Assembly (NCBI GenBank): GCA_001798075.1
Contig: MGRG01000012.1
Location: forward strand, 155,852 to 219,851
Direction of reading: 5' to 3'
Length of the DNA stretch: 64,000 nt
DNA from: Deltaproteobacteria bacterium RIFCSPHIGHO2_01_FULL_43_49
GTDB taxonomy: Bacteria; UBA10199; SPLOWO2-01-44-7
How positions within the stretch are numbered: the first letter of the stretch is position 1; every line of letters begins with the position of its first letter. Of the stretch, positions 33,601-42,083 are shown piece by piece. Under the pieces are notes generated by a model. That model was not told where the DNA came from. It saw nothing but the letters and a program-made list of their open reading frames with translations, and did no database searches. The position numbers and the translations under genes were made by a program.

Positions 33601-36119
33601 AGGAAAACCTCGTTAAAAAAGGTGAGGAGGTTTATGAATACGATAATGAAGGGCATTTAATTGCTGTTAGCAACAGTGTGGGCGAAAAAACTCAATTTCA
33701 ATATGATGAAAATGGAAATTTAATCGATGTGATTTCACCGCTGGGCAATCGGGAGAAATACGAATGGGACTCCAAAAACGAAATTGTTTCTAAAAAATAT
33801 TTTGATGTCGAAGGAAACTTATTAGCAGCCGCAACGCCCACAAGCCGTCTTCTTTTCCGTGACAATCCAAAAAAAGGGAGCTGGATTAAAAGTGAGGAGT
33901 CATCGCGAGCCCTTCGACAAGTCTCAGGACAGGCTCCGCGAAGCGATCCACGGGAGATTGCTTCGTCGCAGCCCGCCACGCTTCGCTCGCGGCTTCGGCT
34001 CCTCGCAATGACAAACTATGACACGATCGGCAGACCGCTTTCTATTCAAGATGTGCAACTAGAGTGGGATGACAATGGAAGATTAACTTCTTTAACAGAC
34101 AAAGAGGGTCTCAAAACGATCTATTCTTATGATGGGTTAAACCATCTCACTTTGGAACATTATCCAAACAACTCTGAGATTGCTTATGAATATGATACCG
34201 TCGGTCGTTTAATCAGCATGAAGGATCGCAGTCAAAATCTTCATCAGTTTACCTACGACAAAGAGGGGCATTTAATTTTCAGAAAAGTAAATGCTTATGA
34301 ACAGCGTTTTGTCTATGACGGTCTGGGGCGCTTGGTGGAGGCTAGAGACCTCAATGACCCAAAAGATTCCGGCGATGATGTGACAATCAAATTGGCTTAT
34401 GATTCTCTCTCAAGATTGATTGCCGAGTCAATCAATGGTCGTCTCGTTTCCAAAAATTATGATGAAAAAGATCGTAAGGTACAGGTGCGATATCCTTCTG
34501 GGTTTTCGATTGTTCGCAATTTTGATTCCAAAAACAATCTTGCCGAAATTTTCGCGGATGGTTTTGCCCTGGCACGTTTCCAGTATGATGAACAAGGAAA
34601 GGCAAAGCAAATGGAATGGGGCAATGCGGTTAAGTTGGAACAAAGATATGATGATAGGCAACGCTTGACCGAACAATCATTTAACTTCCCCACAAAAGAA
34701 TCTCCAACCATTTGGCAATATGCCTATAGGGAAGATGGAAAACTGGCAGGGTTTGAATATACAACGGATGGAGGGTTGATGACTCCTCAGGGTTTGCAAG
34801 CTGGCGATATTCAGCGAGATGTTGCTGGAAATTTAACTCAGGATGACCGTTTTCAATATGAATATGATCCTTTTGGGCGTTTGGTTGCTGTGCGCTCCTT
34901 AACCCATGAACTTTTGGCACGCTATTCCTATGATCCATTCAACCGTCTCGTCAGAAAAGAATTGCCGACGCAAAAAAGAAAAGTCGATTATATTTATGAT
35001 GATTGGCACGCCATTGAGACTTATGAAAATAATGCGCTATCTCAAAGCATCATTTTTGGTGAGAGTTTGGATCAACCGATTGCTTTACTGGCAGCTGACG
35101 ACCGACAACTGACGACTTATTATTATTATCACACCGATCGGCTCGGTTCCGTTCGGTTTTTAACAGACAAGAGCGGAGCTGTTGCAGAGTCGTATGAATA
35201 TAGTCCTTTTGGAGAAAGAATGGGTGAATCTCAAATCGGAAATGAATTGGGTTTTATTGGAAGACCCCATGAAATGCTAACCGGTTTAGTCAATTTGCGA
35301 CACCGCTACTACTCACCAGCCCTCAGAGAATTTTTGACCGCAGACCCTTTGGGCTACAAAAACGATTTTTACGCTGCTTCCACCGTTTTCACTCCCAGAA
35401 ATTTTTCTTATCATCAAGGCCAAGGGGGTGCTTCCAGAACGACGTATCCCAATTATGTCGAACAAGATGGCGAAATTTCTCTTTTAGATATCGATTTGTT
35501 TTATGAAAAAGAATCGGCACCTGCCCCAACTCCAGAAATGAATCTCTACGCCTACGCCGGCGGCGATCCCGTCAACTTTTTCGATCCGTTGGGACTTTAT
35601 AAAATCATGGTCACACTTCCACAGTATATTGCGGGAAAGGACAATCGTCGCAATCTTGGCCAATTGACATTATTTGATGAGAAAGGAGACTTGGCTGTTG
35701 GGCCTTTTCAAGTGCTTGGACGCTCTAGTAATAAGTGGTGGGATAAGGAGATTAAAAAGACCGTCTATAATCCAAATAAGGGTAGGGATCCTGTTAAAAA
35801 GTTTGGCGATACACCTACGGGAACTTATGGGGTTGAAATTATTACCCATCCTAATGATTCTACCTATGGGCCTCATTTCATTAAATTGGATCCAACCGGC
35901 GGGGATGCCTTGGTTGCAGAGGCAAATGGAAGAGCGGGGATAGGAATTCATGGTGGGGGTACGAATCCCATTTTTGGGAATGGAAAATTTAGCTCTACAA
36001 AGGGTTGTGTTAGAATGTTGGACGGAGATATTCAATTGTTGGTCAAGAGGATAAATGAATTAAAAACAGTGGGTGATACAGAAGGCACGGTGAACATTGC
36101 AGAATATGAAAATCATTAA
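30672..36119 (+). CDS. RHS/YD-repeat protein with C-terminal L,D-transpeptidase-like toxin domain
   Basis: An 1815-residue polymorphic-toxin-like protein with a GTG start. A Sec-type signal peptide (about 1-33, ending PAFASS) is followed by about 500 helical residues of unknown fold. A DUF6531-type entry follows (DPVFLHNGEFYYTATDVTIPG), then the RHS shell with many YD repeats such as YEYDNEGHL and YDPFGRLVAV. The RHS core end is RHRYYSPALREFLTADPLG, and the pre-toxin motif is FFDPLGLY. The last 172 residues (1644-1815) hold GIGIHGGG (His1760) and SSTKGCVRM (Cys1779), the catalytic His/Cys signature of YkuD L,D-transpeptidases. Peptidoglycan crosslinking or editing as the toxic activity is inferred. 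The gene contains several repeat insertions. A candidate immunity gene follows with a 14-bp overlap. Confidence 0.88.
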   Translation: MRLFVLLFFLVLSPWSLPQRGPFGVHSPAFASSNVNLVTSENAKQIAEAFQMPGLGKFIGDQAKQTLVKEVGNKIAEWAAEGLHTLIGPKTMDQGPKTVNMKEAFAKDPQLSKKLKQEIQNKLQDWLPKMAKKAIYEGLLQKEMVGDENLAEFKEIEEEVVKALNTTFNEQAEHWMGGWYDRMIEDVKDKLGPAATIPLEALPQIFKGSIEPLRISNLLANQIGDAIGSSTVKGIQNNILKVLGGELPDEALKYLKMGPEKFQEYAEKYKQYLPAAQFAKLKDKVMGIHIVDLPNQVYGGILASSAAMHLAKAFAGMKVNFYELKRAKEVIETMVWQLRNKEAVSLNLGDFLGMVRMLGDQLGSFNWAPLKQVAKWNPANQVLEKLDWFEKQLKKVDDLYDQTTGKVLEGFDKAIGEIEGELKKFSEGLLSPFKIQPYNCIVAEGCSDIFSELPKLDNIFGEWGNQTPLDLLKKFYKDSGLEKDLGQTNKKIAGALAEAATWTADVLNITGPLAEVLDVEKVPAQNPSQDSDFDPVFLHNGEFYYTATDVTIPGPSTSSGDLPFQFTRIYRSASNFLGVLGHNWTHNFAEKLLWWDSPEGGGFTYISPEGKKYFFKKDEKGGFVSPKDLFVQLMEQGDGFEMLFENDEKHFFNRTGILQSIQNKEGNKISCFYNEQGQLIKIEDTLGRTNHFFYKKNGLLERFEDFSGRAWRFDYNDEAELIAASSPGTPSFPKGKTTGYRYQNHSPGSHKMTLVMDPKGQVYLQNFYGVDGKVLAQNYGSEEIKIEARYDGLNTWVKDRLNVMHLYEHDEEGHLLQHSILKQDGVLKNLGPAGFGAHPPTRLRSEGIIPKPSPKFFDNGKMYEYDLWGNVISITDPQGNIRKFEVDASNLITKEINNGEERRYFYDANDNIIKIEVPSKKLVVEFEYDMLDRMRVKKEYLSPTHVITTRFEYNPRDQLTRVVYPMGNEMRFEYDDEENLVKKGEEVYEYDNEGHLIAVSNSVGEKTQFQYDENGNLIDVISPLGNREKYEWDSKNEIVSKKYFDVEGNLLAAATPTSRLLFRDNPKKGSWIKSEESSRALRQVSGQAPRSDPREIASSQPATLRSRLRLLAMTNYDTIGRPLSIQDVQLEWDDNGRLTSLTDKEGLKTIYSYDGLNHLTLEHYPNNSEIAYEYDTVGRLISMKDRSQNLHQFTYDKEGHLIFRKVNAYEQRFVYDGLGRLVEARDLNDPKDSGDDVTIKLAYDSLSRLIAESINGRLVSKNYDEKDRKVQVRYPSGFSIVRNFDSKNNLAEIFADGFALARFQYDEQGKAKQMEWGNAVKLEQRYDDRQRLTEQSFNFPTKESPTIWQYAYREDGKLAGFEYTTDGGLMTPQGLQAGDIQRDVAGNLTQDDRFQYEYDPFGRLVAVRSLTHELLARYSYDPFNRLVRKELPTQKRKVDYIYDDWHAIETYENNALSQSIIFGESLDQPIALLAADDRQLTTYYYYHTDRLGSVRFLTDKSGAVAESYEYSPFGERMGESQIGNELGFIGRPHEMLTGLVNLRHRYYSPALREFLTADPLGYKNDFYAASTVFTPRNFSYHQGQGGASRTTYPNYVEQDGEISLLDIDLFYEKESAPAPTPEMNLYAYAGGDPVNFFDPLGLYKIMVTLPQYIAGKDNRRNLGQLTLFDEKGDLAVGPFQVLGRSSNKWWDKEIKKTVYNPNKGRDPVKKFGDTPTGTYGVEIITHPNDSTYGPHFIKLDPTGGDALVAEANGRAGIGIHGGGTNPIFGNGKFSSTKGCVRMLDGDIQLLVKRINELKTVGDTEGTVNIAEYENH
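30701..30754. repeat. Heptad array with nested palindrome in the RHS signal-peptide region
   Basis: AGTCCTT, AGTCCAT and GGTCATT units, then CCCCAAAGGGG and CCCCTTCGGGG mini-palindromes, then GGTCCAT and AGTCCTG. All are read in frame in the c-region of the signal peptide. Confidence 0.8.
30931..30965. repeat. Heptanucleotide array in the RHS gene
   Basis: TTGGACC, AAAGACT, ATGGACC, AAGGACC and AAAGACC: five degenerate 7-bp units translated as GPKTMDQGPKTV. Confidence 0.85.
33172..33225. repeat. In-frame palindromic insert 1 in the RHS gene
   Basis: GCTTTGGG (33172-33179) and CCCAAAGC (33218-33225) are the ends of a 54-bp imperfect palindrome. It adds 18 codons (GAHPPTRLRSEGIIP) between YD repeats. 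Confidence 0.75.
33899..34012. repeat. In-frame palindromic insert 2 in the RHS gene
   Basis: GTCATCGCGAG (33899-33909) and CTCGCAATGAC (34002-34012) bound a 114-bp (38-codon) element containing TTCGACAAG and AGGCTCCGCGAAGCGAT stretches. I have seen very similar dispersed palindromes in many uncultured bacterial genomes. The translation, Arg/Ser rich (RALRQVSGQAPRS), interrupts the YD-repeat pattern. Confidence 0.85.
35092..35119. repeat. Heptanucleotide array in the RHS gene, C-terminal third
   Basis: AGCTGAC, GACCGAC, AACTGAC, GACTTAT: four 7-bp units translated as ADDRQLTTY, just before the HTDRLGSVR core motif. Confidence 0.75.
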
Positions 36120-36561
36120 AACACTTTTATTTTGTTTTGTTTGTTTCTTTAGTTTTTCCGCTACGGCGGACGAGAGTTGCAAAAAAGGGCATCTTGATTT
36201 GCCTGGGAAATGTAGTGATTATCGTTGTGAAAAATTGGATGCAAAAGCTTGGGAAGCTTTGCTAGAAAGGGCCGGGCGTTATCGAAAAACTCTCTCTTGG
36301 GACAATTCACAACAGTGGGAGGCTGATGTAGAGCTTCTGAAAAATTGTGCCATTGCTGGAAGATCAGAGGCATTGCACGAGCTATTCTTATTGGCAGATC
36401 ACGTGGATGGGGTGTTTGTCGATGTCCTTGGAACGATGTTATCTCAAGTTATACATGCTCAGCCTACGCTGTATAGAAGGCAGTTGAAGAAAGAGCCAAG
36501 GAAAATCAGAGAGATCGTTGAATTTATCAGAGTGGCGGGCACAAGTGATCCTATCGATTGA
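36106..36561 (+). CDS. Secreted small protein, candidate immunity protein for the RHS toxin
   Basis: The ATG at 36106 (inside the RHS 3' end, 14-bp overlap) begins a Sec signal peptide (MKIIKTLLFCFVCFFSFSAT, cleavage after ATA). A mature, mostly helical protein of about 130 residues follows, with three cysteines near its N-terminus (ESCKKG, GKC, YRC). I recognise no family. Its position directly after an RHS toxin tip and its predicted periplasmic location are what an immunity protein against a peptidoglycan-active L,D-transpeptidase domain would need. An in-frame TTG at 36097 is an alternative start. Immunity function is inferred from context only. Confidence 0.72.
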   Translation: MKIIKTLLFCFVCFFSFSATADESCKKGHLDLPGKCSDYRCEKLDAKAWEALLERAGRYRKTLSWDNSQQWEADVELLKNCAIAGRSEALHELFLLADHVDGVFVDVLGTMLSQVIHAQPTLYRRQLKKEPRKIREIVEFIRVAGTSDPID

Positions 36562-36586
36562 CAGATGCATATGAATAATGCATACT
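36558..36586 (+). promoter_or_regulatory. vapBC promoter, leaderless
   Basis: TTGACA (36558-36563), a 17-bp spacer and CATACT (36581-36586). The predicted +1 is at about 36593, one base before the vapB ATG. Confidence 0.55.
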
Positions 36587-36595
36587 CATATGCAT
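36565..36595 (+). promoter_or_regulatory. Probable VapB operator
   Basis: A perfect 10-bp inverted repeat, ATGCATATGA (36565-36574) and TCATATGCAT (36586-36595), spans the -10 box and touches the start codon. This is where an autoregulatory ribbon-helix-helix VapB/VapBC complex would bind. Confidence 0.55.
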
Positions 36596-36785
36596 GAGAA
36601 CAACATTAAATATGGATGACAAACTATACGAAGAAGCCGCCAAAGCGACTGGTGTAACGGAGAAAACTCAGTTGATTCATATGGGGCTTAAGGCACTTAT
36701 TCAAGACGCCGCTTATAAACGTCTGGCAAAACTCCATGGGGCGATTCCGCAGGCCAAGGCACCGAGACGTCGCAGGATCAAATGA
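36594..36785 (+). CDS. vapB: Type II antitoxin, VapB family
   Basis: 63 residues. The N-terminus MRTTLNMDDKLYEEAAKATG followed by EKTQLIHMGLKALI is the ribbon-helix-helix DNA-binding fold of the DUF2191-type VapB antitoxins. The C-terminal AKAPRRRRIK tail would wrap the toxin. The stop overlaps the vapC start in ATGA. The start has no Shine-Dalgarno sequence, and the promoter places transcription start at the ATG. Confidence 0.9.
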   Translation: MRTTLNMDDKLYEEAAKATGVTEKTQLIHMGLKALIQDAAYKRLAKLHGAIPQAKAPRRRRIK

Positions 36786-37150
36786 TATTGGTCGATACGA
36801 GTATTTGGATTGATTTTTTTCGGGATGAGAGAAAAGCTGTCATTTTGCCAGAACTGTTGAGTGAAAAACGGGTTTGTATCCATCCGTGGATTTTTGGCGA
36901 ATTAATGATGGGTGATTTGGGCATTCAAAGAGAAGTTATTCTTGATGACCTAACATCTCTTCATCAGCTTCCAATTCATGATATTAGCGAGCTCTCTGAT
37001 TTTGTAGAAAATGAAAAGTTGTTTGGAAGAGGTTTATCATTCATTGATGCCCAATTAATTTACTCCTGTCTTTTGCATGACTGTTTTCTTTGGACAAAAG
37101 ATCATGCGTTAAACCTCCTTGCGAAACGATATAAGAAGTCCTATTTATGA
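36782..37150 (+). CDS. vapC: PIN-domain ribonuclease toxin, VapC family
   Basis: 122 residues with the four acidic PIN positions visible: ILVDTSIWIDFF (Asp5), GELMMG (Glu), SFIDAQLIYS (Asp) and WTKDHALNLL (Asp). These coordinate the metal for site-specific cleavage of tRNA or rRNA. It is coupled to vapB by a 4-bp overlap. uvrB begins 3 bp after its stop, so the TA pair has slotted in directly before a repair gene. Confidence 0.92.
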   Translation: MILVDTSIWIDFFRDERKAVILPELLSEKRVCIHPWIFGELMMGDLGIQREVILDDLTSLHQLPIHDISELSDFVENEKLFGRGLSFIDAQLIYSCLLHDCFLWTKDHALNLLAKRYKKSYL

Positions 37151-37153
37151 GGC

Positions 37154-39145
37154 ATGTCCGAAAGATTCCAACTCGTTACCGATTTCACACCCAAAGGGGA
37201 TCAACCGCAGGCGATTGAAAAACTGACCGAAGGGATCCTCAAGAATAAGAAACAACAAGTTTTGCTGGGAGTCACGGGATCGGGAAAAACTTTCACAATG
37301 GCTCATGCCATCGCCAACGTGAACAAACCGACACTGGTGATTGCCCCCAACAAAACACTCGCTGCACAACTCTTTGCGGAATTTAAAGAACTTTTTCCAA
37401 ACAATGCCGTCGAATATTTTGTCAGCTATTATGATTACTATCAGCCTGAAGCTTATGTCCCCGCAAAAGATCTCTATATTGAAAAGGATTCCTCTATTAA
37501 TGAACAGATCGATCGCCTGCGTCATTCGGCAACCCATGCCCTTCTCACCAGAAAAGATGTCATCATCGTCGCCAGTGTCTCTTGTATCTACGGTTTGGGT
37601 TCACCGGAGGCCTACAATGGAATGTTGCTCAGAACAGAAGCCGGCAAAACTTTTGAACGCAAAACACTCCTCTCAAAGTTGATTGAAATTCAATATGAAC
37701 GAAACGATTATGATTTTCACCGTGGCACCTTTCGCGTGCGGGGCGATTCGATCGAAATTTTTCCAGCTTATGAAGACTGCAAGGCCGTGCGTCTTGAATT
37801 TTTTGGAGATGAGTTGGAAAAAGTAATCGAGATCGATCCCCTCACGGGCCAATTGTTAGGAAAATTAGATGAAATCTGTATTTATCCTGCGAGTCACTAT
37901 GTGACTCCAGAAGAACATTTAAAACGGGCCGTCAAAGAAATTAAAAAAGAATTGGAAGAGAGACTTCAACATTTCAAAGAAAATAATAAATTGCTAGAAG
38001 GGCAGCGTATCGAACAGCGAACCCGTTTTGATTTGGAAATGATGGAGGAAATGGGCCGCTGCAAGGGAATTGAAAATTATTCCAGATATTTTACGGGGCG
38101 TAAACCAGGAGAGCCCCCACCAACGCTTCTGGAGTATTTTCCGAGGGATTTTTTGCTCTTCATCGATGAAAGTCACATTACCGTTCCTCAAATCGGAGGG
38201 ATGTATCAAGGGGATCGCTCCAGAAAGATGACTTTGGTCGATTATGGTTTCAGACTTCCTTCTGCGCTAGACAATCGTCCGCTCCGTTTTGACGAATTTG
38301 AAGATTGGGTTCATCAAGTTGTTTATGTTTCAGCCACTCCAGCGGAATTCGAACTCAAAAAAGCGAAAGGAGAAATAGTGGAACAAGTAGTGCGCCCCAC
38401 CGGCCTCATGGATCCCAAAATTGAAGTGAGGCCTACCAACAATCAAGTGAACGATCTCCATCAAGAAATTTTGAAAAGGATTCAAGCAAAGGAAAGAGTA
38501 CTCGTAACCACACTGACCAAGCGAATGTCGGAACAGTTAGCAGAGTTTTACAGAGAAAAGGGTTTGAAAGTTCGATATCTGCACTCAGACATCGAGACTC
38601 TGGAGCGTGTCGAGATTTTGCGTGATTTAAGGCTAGGCACTTTTGATGTTCTGATTGGTATCAACCTTCTTCGCGAGGGACTTGATTTACCCGAAGTCTC
38701 GCTGGTAGCCATACTGGATGCCGACAAGGAGGGTTTTTTGCGCTCGGAGCGTTCCTTGATCCAGACTTTCGGAAGAGCTTCCCGAAACATTAACGGGTTG
38801 GCCATTCTTTATGCCGATAAGGAGACTTCTTCAATGAAGCGGGCTATTGATGAAACCAACCGCCGCCGCAAGAGGCAGGAGATCTACAACAAAAAACATG
38901 GGATTACCCCCACCACCATCCAAAAAAAGATATCCGATGTTTTATCGTCTATCTATGAGCAAGACTATGCCGGCCTCCCGGTCTCTCTAGATGAGGAACT
39001 CCCCGAACCAGAGCGCATTCCTAAAATGATAGAACAATTGAAAAAACAAATGCTTACCCACGCCAAAAAGTTGGAGTTTGAAAAAGCAGCAGAACTGAGA
39101 AATCGGATCAGACGCCTAGAGCAAAAAATGCTCCAGGTCGCATAA
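37154..39145 (+). CDS. uvrB: Excinuclease ABC subunit B
   Basis: Damage-verification helicase of nucleotide excision repair. Landmarks are [15 protein letters not shown] (Walker A), the beta-hairpin [26 protein letters not shown] (Walker B), [47 protein letters not shown] and the C-terminal UVR motif ([20 protein letters not shown]). The 663 residues are complete. uvrC lies two genes downstream on the same strand. Confidence 0.97.
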   Translation: MSERFQLVTDFTPKGDQPQAIEKLTEGILKNKKQQVLLGVTGSGKTFTMAHAIANVNKPTLVIAPNKTLAAQLFAEFKELFPNNAVEYFVSYYDYYQPEAYVPAKDLYIEKDSSINEQIDRLRHSATHALLTRKDVIIVASVSCIYGLGSPEAYNGMLLRTEAGKTFERKTLLSKLIEIQYERNDYDFHRGTFRVRGDSIEIFPAYEDCKAVRLEFFGDELEKVIEIDPLTGQLLGKLDEICIYPASHYVTPEEHLKRAVKEIKKELEERLQHFKENNKLLEGQRIEQRTRFDLEMMEEMGRCKGIENYSRYFTGRKPGEPPPTLLEYFPRDFLLFIDESHITVPQIGGMYQGDRSRKMTLVDYGFRLPSALDNRPLRFDEFEDWVHQVVYVSATPAEFELKKAKGEIVEQVVRPTGLMDPKIEVRPTNNQVNDLHQEILKRIQAKERVLVTTLTKRMSEQLAEFYREKGLKVRYLHSDIETLERVEILRDLRLGTFDVLIGINLLREGLDLPEVSLVAILDADKEGFLRSERSLIQTFGRASRNINGLAILYADKETSSMKRAIDETNRRRKRQEIYNKKHGITPTTIQKKISDVLSSIYEQDYAGLPVSLDEELPEPERIPKMIEQLKKQMLTHAKKLEFEKAAELRNRIRRLEQKMLQVA

Positions 39146-39203
39146 AGTTTATGGTTGCGCGGTGTGTCGTTTTTCTGTATGAAGCGCGAAAAAGGAGATA
39201 ATT

Positions 39204-40445
39204 ATGAAGAGACACCTATTATTCTCGTGGGTTTTGGTAGTCAGCTTGATGTTGGTGGGAATACCAGCGTCAGCCAATGGCCAGGATGCGCAAGCAGAGC
39301 CAGAAGAAGAAAAACCACTGGCAGGCTGGGACAACGGTTTTTATATCAAATCCAAAGACGATCAATTCAAGATGAAAATCAATGGTCGTGTTCAAACAAA
39401 ATTTGAGACTCAAAAAATCAGTGGATTACAAAAACCGGCAGGTGGAAGAGCGACATTGCCTGCTGATACTTTTTCCGATTCCTTTAGTCTTCGCAGAGGT
39501 CGTATCCAAACCATGGGGACTCTTTTTGGAAAAGTCGATTGGGTTACAATTTTGACAGCGACAACCCGTTCGACGACAGCGGACCCAAGAATTGATTTCT
39601 GGGGTTGGGCAACTTACAACGTTGCACCTTCTTTCATGATTACCACAGGCGTGATTCAACTCCCCATGGATCGAATGGGTGAAAATTCATCGGCTTGGTT
39701 GTTGACAATAGAGCCTGGTTTGACTGCAACACAGTCCGACGGTGTTAAAGATTTGACGATCGCCAGAGACTCTTTCGGTCTCCCGCTCGATTTGGGTCTT
39801 CGTATTGATGGCGATGTTGGTAAATATTTTTCTTATGCGTTGGGAGCAAGCAATGGAGGTTCCTTTAGAAATCTCAATGCCAATAATGAGTTGAGCTATG
39901 GCGGACGTTTGCAATTCAATGTTTTGGGAGACGCAGTACCCTTCAAAGAAACCGATTTTGATTGGTCAGAAAAACCAAGACTTTCCATCGGCGCCGGTAC
40001 CGGCTGGGAAGATCATGATGCGGCCGATGAAAATACTCCAGCAGTTACCCGCCGATGGTCATGGAGTTCCAGTGGTGACTTGGCTTTTCGTTGGAGAGGG
40101 TTTTCTCTAAACAGTGAAGCCTATTATCGTATCTTGAAGCTTTCCGCCTCAACAGTTGAAGATACAAACGCAGATAGAAAATTGAAAGACATTGGCTACT
40201 ATGCCAGTGCCGGTTATTATGTGATCCCTCACAAGTTGGAGCTCTCATTGTTGGCCTCCCAAATTTTTAGAGAAGGGCCAGACAACAATGGAAATGAATT
40301 TGGTGGGGGTATCAACTGGTATATTCACAAGAACAACGTCAAATTTCAGCTCGATTATACCAACGTGCTTGATTATGACGATGTGGCTGGTCTAAACAAC
40401 GCTACCTATCACCGTGTGCGAGCCATGTTTAGCACCTTCTTATAA
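39204..40445 (+). CDS. Porin, phosphate-selective O/P (OprO/OprP) type
   Basis: The signal peptide (MKRHLLFSWVLVVSLMLVG, cleavage after ASA) sits behind an AAGGAGA ribosome-binding site. A short acidic linker is followed by an outer-membrane beta-barrel starting GWDNGFYIKSKDDQFKMKI, with FSLRRGRIQTMGTLFGKVDW (the 'RRaR' signature of the OprP family) and ending in an aromatic residue plus Leu (MFSTFL). The 413 residues fit a 16-strand barrel. Substrate specificity cannot be read from the sequence. Confidence 0.88.
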   Translation: MKRHLLFSWVLVVSLMLVGIPASANGQDAQAEPEEEKPLAGWDNGFYIKSKDDQFKMKINGRVQTKFETQKISGLQKPAGGRATLPADTFSDSFSLRRGRIQTMGTLFGKVDWVTILTATTRSTTADPRIDFWGWATYNVAPSFMITTGVIQLPMDRMGENSSAWLLTIEPGLTATQSDGVKDLTIARDSFGLPLDLGLRIDGDVGKYFSYALGASNGGSFRNLNANNELSYGGRLQFNVLGDAVPFKETDFDWSEKPRLSIGAGTGWEDHDAADENTPAVTRRWSWSSSGDLAFRWRGFSLNSEAYYRILKLSASTVEDTNADRKLKDIGYYASAGYYVIPHKLELSLLASQIFREGPDNNGNEFGGGINWYIHKNNVKFQLDYTNVLDYDDVAGLNNATYHRVRAMFSTFL

Positions 40446-40451
40446 TAAAAG

Positions 40452-42083
40452 TTGGATGAGCTTTTAGCAAAGATTCAATCATTTCCCAAGGCATGCGGCG
40501 TCTATATGATGAAAGACGCCGCAGGCCAAATTCTCTACGTCGGCAAAGCCAAAAATCTTCGAAATCGAGTTCAAGCTTATTTCCGTAAAGAATCCAAAAC
40601 TAGATTTCAGATTGATTTCTTGATGCGCAAGACGGCGGATATTGAATATCTCATCACGGACAATGAAAAAGAAGCACTGCTCTTAGAAAACACACTCATC
40701 AAGAAAAATAAGCCTCGATACAACGTTTTTTTAAAAGATGACAAGTCGTATGCCAGTTTGAAAATCAACAGTCAGCACGCCTTCCCCGGCGTTTTCGTAA
40801 CGAGGCATATTGTCAAAGATGGTTCACTTTATTTTGGTCCCTATGCGTCGGCTTCCGCCCTGCGTCAGACGGTTGATTTGGTAACCAAACATTTTCGGTT
40901 AAGGACTTGCTCAGACCATGAGTTTGCGAATCGTTCCCGACCTTGTTTGGAGTATCACATTGGTCGTTGCACGGCTCCTTGTGTGGGAAAGGTCTCACAA
41001 GACAATTACGCCAAACAACTGGAAGAGGCGAGGCTCTTTTTAGGTGGGCAAAAAAAAGAGCTGATTCAGCGACTTAAAACCAAAATGAAGGAGGCCTCTG
41101 GGAATCTGCAATATGAAGAAGCCGCACGCCTTCGCGATTTGATTGGCCAGGTTGAAGAGACACTCGAAAAACAAAAAGTGGTTCATCATCAAGGCAAAGA
41201 TTATGATGCAATCGGGTTTGCGTTGAGCCCTACACAGATCGTTTTTTATGTCTTGATGGTTCGAGAAGGGGTCTTGTTGGATCGCCAGCGTTTTGTTTTT
41301 CCCAAGCCCTTTCAAACTCATGCTGAATTTCTGTCCCACTTTGTTCTTCAATATTACGGAAGACTTTTGGAGATTCCTTTTGAAATTTTGATGCCCCAAA
41401 AAATTGAAGAAGCCGAAACTTTGGCAGAAATTTTGAGAGAGCGATCAGGCCATGCAGTAGATTTACTAGTCCCTAAGAAAGGGGAGAGAGCCAAGATAGT
41501 CAAATTGGCTATTCAAAATGCGACCAATTTTTGCAAAACCAAAATCGATTCCTTTGAGACGCTTCTAAAAAATTTGCAGACAATCCTGAATTTGTCCCAG
41601 TCGCCAAGAATCATTGAGTGTGTTGATATTTCTAATTTACAAGGTAGTGATGCCGTCGGTTCTTTAGTCTGCTTTGAAGAGGGAAAACCTTCAAAAAATC
41701 GTTATCGCAAATTCAAGATTCGTCTCACTGAAGGTCCCAACGATTACGCCATGATGTATGAGGTCTTGTTGAGGCGATTTCGTCGTTCAGAAGAGTGGCC
41801 ACCCCCTGATTTGTTGCTCGTTGATGGTGGCAAGGGACAGCTTCAAATAGCGCTGAAGGCCCTTGCCGATTTGGGTTTGCATAACCAGGCGGTTGTTGCG
41901 ATTGCCAAGGCAAAAAAAGGTGAGAAGAGCGATAAAATTTACATTCCTAACAGGATGAATCCCGTCTCTTTTCGTTCAAATGCTCCAGAGCTACTTTACT
42001 TAATGCGCATTCGGGATGAAGCCCACCGCTTTGGCATTACCTACCACCGCCAACTACGCGCCAAAAAACTGACACTTTCTTAA
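40452..42083 (+). CDS. uvrC: Excinuclease ABC subunit C lacking the C-terminal HhH domain
   Basis: Dual-incision nuclease of excision repair. It has the GIY-YIG nuclease (CGVYMMKDAAGQILYVGKAK, residues about 15-90), a Cys-rich linker (CLEYHIGRCTAPC), the UVR motif (GNLQYEEAARLRDLIGQVEE) and the RNase H-like nuclease (ECVDISNLQGSDAVGSLVCF, DLLLVDGGKGQL, RDEAHRFGITYHR). The protein ends at residue 543, right after the last of these, where other UvrC proteins continue with a tandem helix-hairpin-helix domain of about 60 residues. No remnant of it is seen after the stop. The start appears to be TTG at 40452. Confidence 0.93.
   Translation: MDELLAKIQSFPKACGVYMMKDAAGQILYVGKAKNLRNRVQAYFRKESKTRFQIDFLMRKTADIEYLITDNEKEALLLENTLIKKNKPRYNVFLKDDKSYASLKINSQHAFPGVFVTRHIVKDGSLYFGPYASASALRQTVDLVTKHFRLRTCSDHEFANRSRPCLEYHIGRCTAPCVGKVSQDNYAKQLEEARLFLGGQKKELIQRLKTKMKEASGNLQYEEAARLRDLIGQVEETLEKQKVVHHQGKDYDAIGFALSPTQIVFYVLMVREGVLLDRQRFVFPKPFQTHAEFLSHFVLQYYGRLLEIPFEILMPQKIEEAETLAEILRERSGHAVDLLVPKKGERAKIVKLAIQNATNFCKTKIDSFETLLKNLQTILNLSQSPRIIECVDISNLQGSDAVGSLVCFEEGKPSKNRYRKFKIRLTEGPNDYAMMYEVLLRRFRRSEEWPPPDLLLVDGGKGQLQIALKALADLGLHNQAVVAIAKAKKGEKSDKIYIPNRMNPVSFRSNAPELLYLMRIRDEAHRFGITYHRQLRAKKLTLS

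Noticed and set aside
33899-34012. Insertion sequence in the RHS gene
   Set aside because: It is only 114 bp, palindromic, non-coding for a transposase and in frame; classed as a repeat.
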